Source: Clostridiales bacterium (GTDB lineage Bacteria; Bacillota; Clostridia; Oscillospirales; JAAYOS01). Taken from it: DNA of 33,094 nt. A program made the position numbers and the translations under genes. The stretch lies in assembly GCA_012520195.1 (NCBI GenBank), contig JAAYOS010000051.1, positions 1 to 33,094 on the forward strand. The letters are read 5' to 3'. Below are positions 32,783 through 33,094 of this stretch, piece by piece (the stretch's first letter is position 1; the number at the start of each line of letters is the position of its first letter). The notes beneath the pieces are model-generated. The model was not told the origin of the DNA and did not search any database. It worked only from the letters and a program-made list of their open reading frames with translations.

Positions 32783-33094
32783 TTGGAGCTACCACAAGTA
32801 CGGCAGTCCAGTTATTGCTAACCAGTCAGATGACGTGATTGTGTTCAGCAATGGTATCAGTAATGCCTTAAGCAACAGATAATAGAAAAGCATATAGATA
32901 AGTATAGGTAGAATAGAAAAGAGGTTGCATAAAAGGAGTTCAACATAGGTATTTACGAAACGGAACTGGTCAAGTCCTTTATTGTGTGTAAATTCATTCG
33001 GTTAAGGTTAATGTATCAAATAGCTCGCTTAGACGCTTGCTATCTTAAGCTTAGGATGCCATTAGAAGTTTTATCTGTTCTTGGGCTATCTCCA
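32783..33094. other. Downstream stretch without a clear gene
   Basis: Mostly AT-rich non-coding sequence. One frame is open from about 32945 to the end of the window (50 codons) and is listed separately; otherwise I see nothing. Confidence 0.4.
32945..33094 (+). CDS. Possible 5' end of an unknown gene, incomplete
   Basis: A frame open to the window edge (YETELVKSFIVCKFIRLRLM... then YQIARLDACYLKLRMPLEVL). AAAAGGAG at 32931-32938 is a good ribosome binding site, but the only codon at ideal spacing is ATA 32945, a non-standard start; the next ATG is 33011. It may be a chance frame. I do not recognise the peptide. Confidence 0.2.
   Translation, partial: MGIYETELVKSFIVCKFIRLRLMYQIARLDACYLKLRMPLEVLSVLGLSP

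Overview
This window looks like the chromosome of an anaerobic, low-to-moderate GC member of the Bacillota, most likely a clostridial lineage. The evidence is a single-polypeptide pyruvate:ferredoxin oxidoreductase, a CarD-ispD-ispF cluster for non-mevalonate isoprenoid synthesis, MurD, an M42 peptidase cluster, strong AGGAGG-type ribosome binding sites, frequent TTG/GTG starts, and several TTGACA-N17-TATAAT-like promoters. I cannot name the genus. I see no tRNA, rRNA, CRISPR array, intact insertion sequence or integrase.

Layout, left half. 57-1906: carD, then ispD and ispF, which overlap. A family 4 uracil-DNA glycosylase runs convergently (1916-2497), with the RNase P RNA gene rnpB just upstream on the same strand. 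3061-4497 is murD. 4524-7619 is a tight operon of three different M42 metallopeptidases, closed by a strong terminator. 7744-9217 is a scar: an LCP-family (LytR-CpsA-Psr) gene without its membrane anchor meets, head to head, a CpsD-type tyrosine kinase fragment without its Walker A motif. 9214-12765 is a minus-strand operon of a comM-like AAA ATPase gene, an unknown membrane protein gene and a cysteine desulfurase gene, with the terminator overlapping the last stop codon.

Middle. 13155-16724 is PFOR with a good promoter and a structured leader. 17215-19119 is a cytoplasmic-looking parallel beta-helix protein, probably carbohydrate active. mnmA (minus) and a Crp/Fnr-MarR regulator pair (plus) diverge from 20338-20541; the pair has an exact consensus promoter. 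An MscS-family channel follows on the minus strand, then a 460-base gap with two hairpins, then a membrane-anchored protein with two Ltp repeats.

Right part. 24159-29186 is a complete sensory/transport module: an ABC ATPase and two ABC-2 permeases on the minus strand, divergent from a NarL-type histidine kinase and LuxR-type response regulator. The architecture matches antibiotic-sensing modules such as LnrJK-LnrLMN of Bacillus subtilis. 29217-29906 encodes a secreted or anchored DUF1287-like protein with one dockerin-like calcium loop. 30193-32588 carries two tandem paralogous serine hydrolases (SxxK) behind a promoter with an overlapping palindrome and a structured leader. The end holds a 10-bp tandem repeat array, a strong hairpin terminator and about 300 bases with only a weak partial reading frame.

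The points most worth a second look are the head-to-head double truncation at about 8670, the Ltp protein, the structured leader and palindromic operator before the serine hydrolase pair, the decamer array at 32591-32680, and the dockerin-like loop in the DUF1287 protein. I found no clear new multi-gene defence or mobile system.
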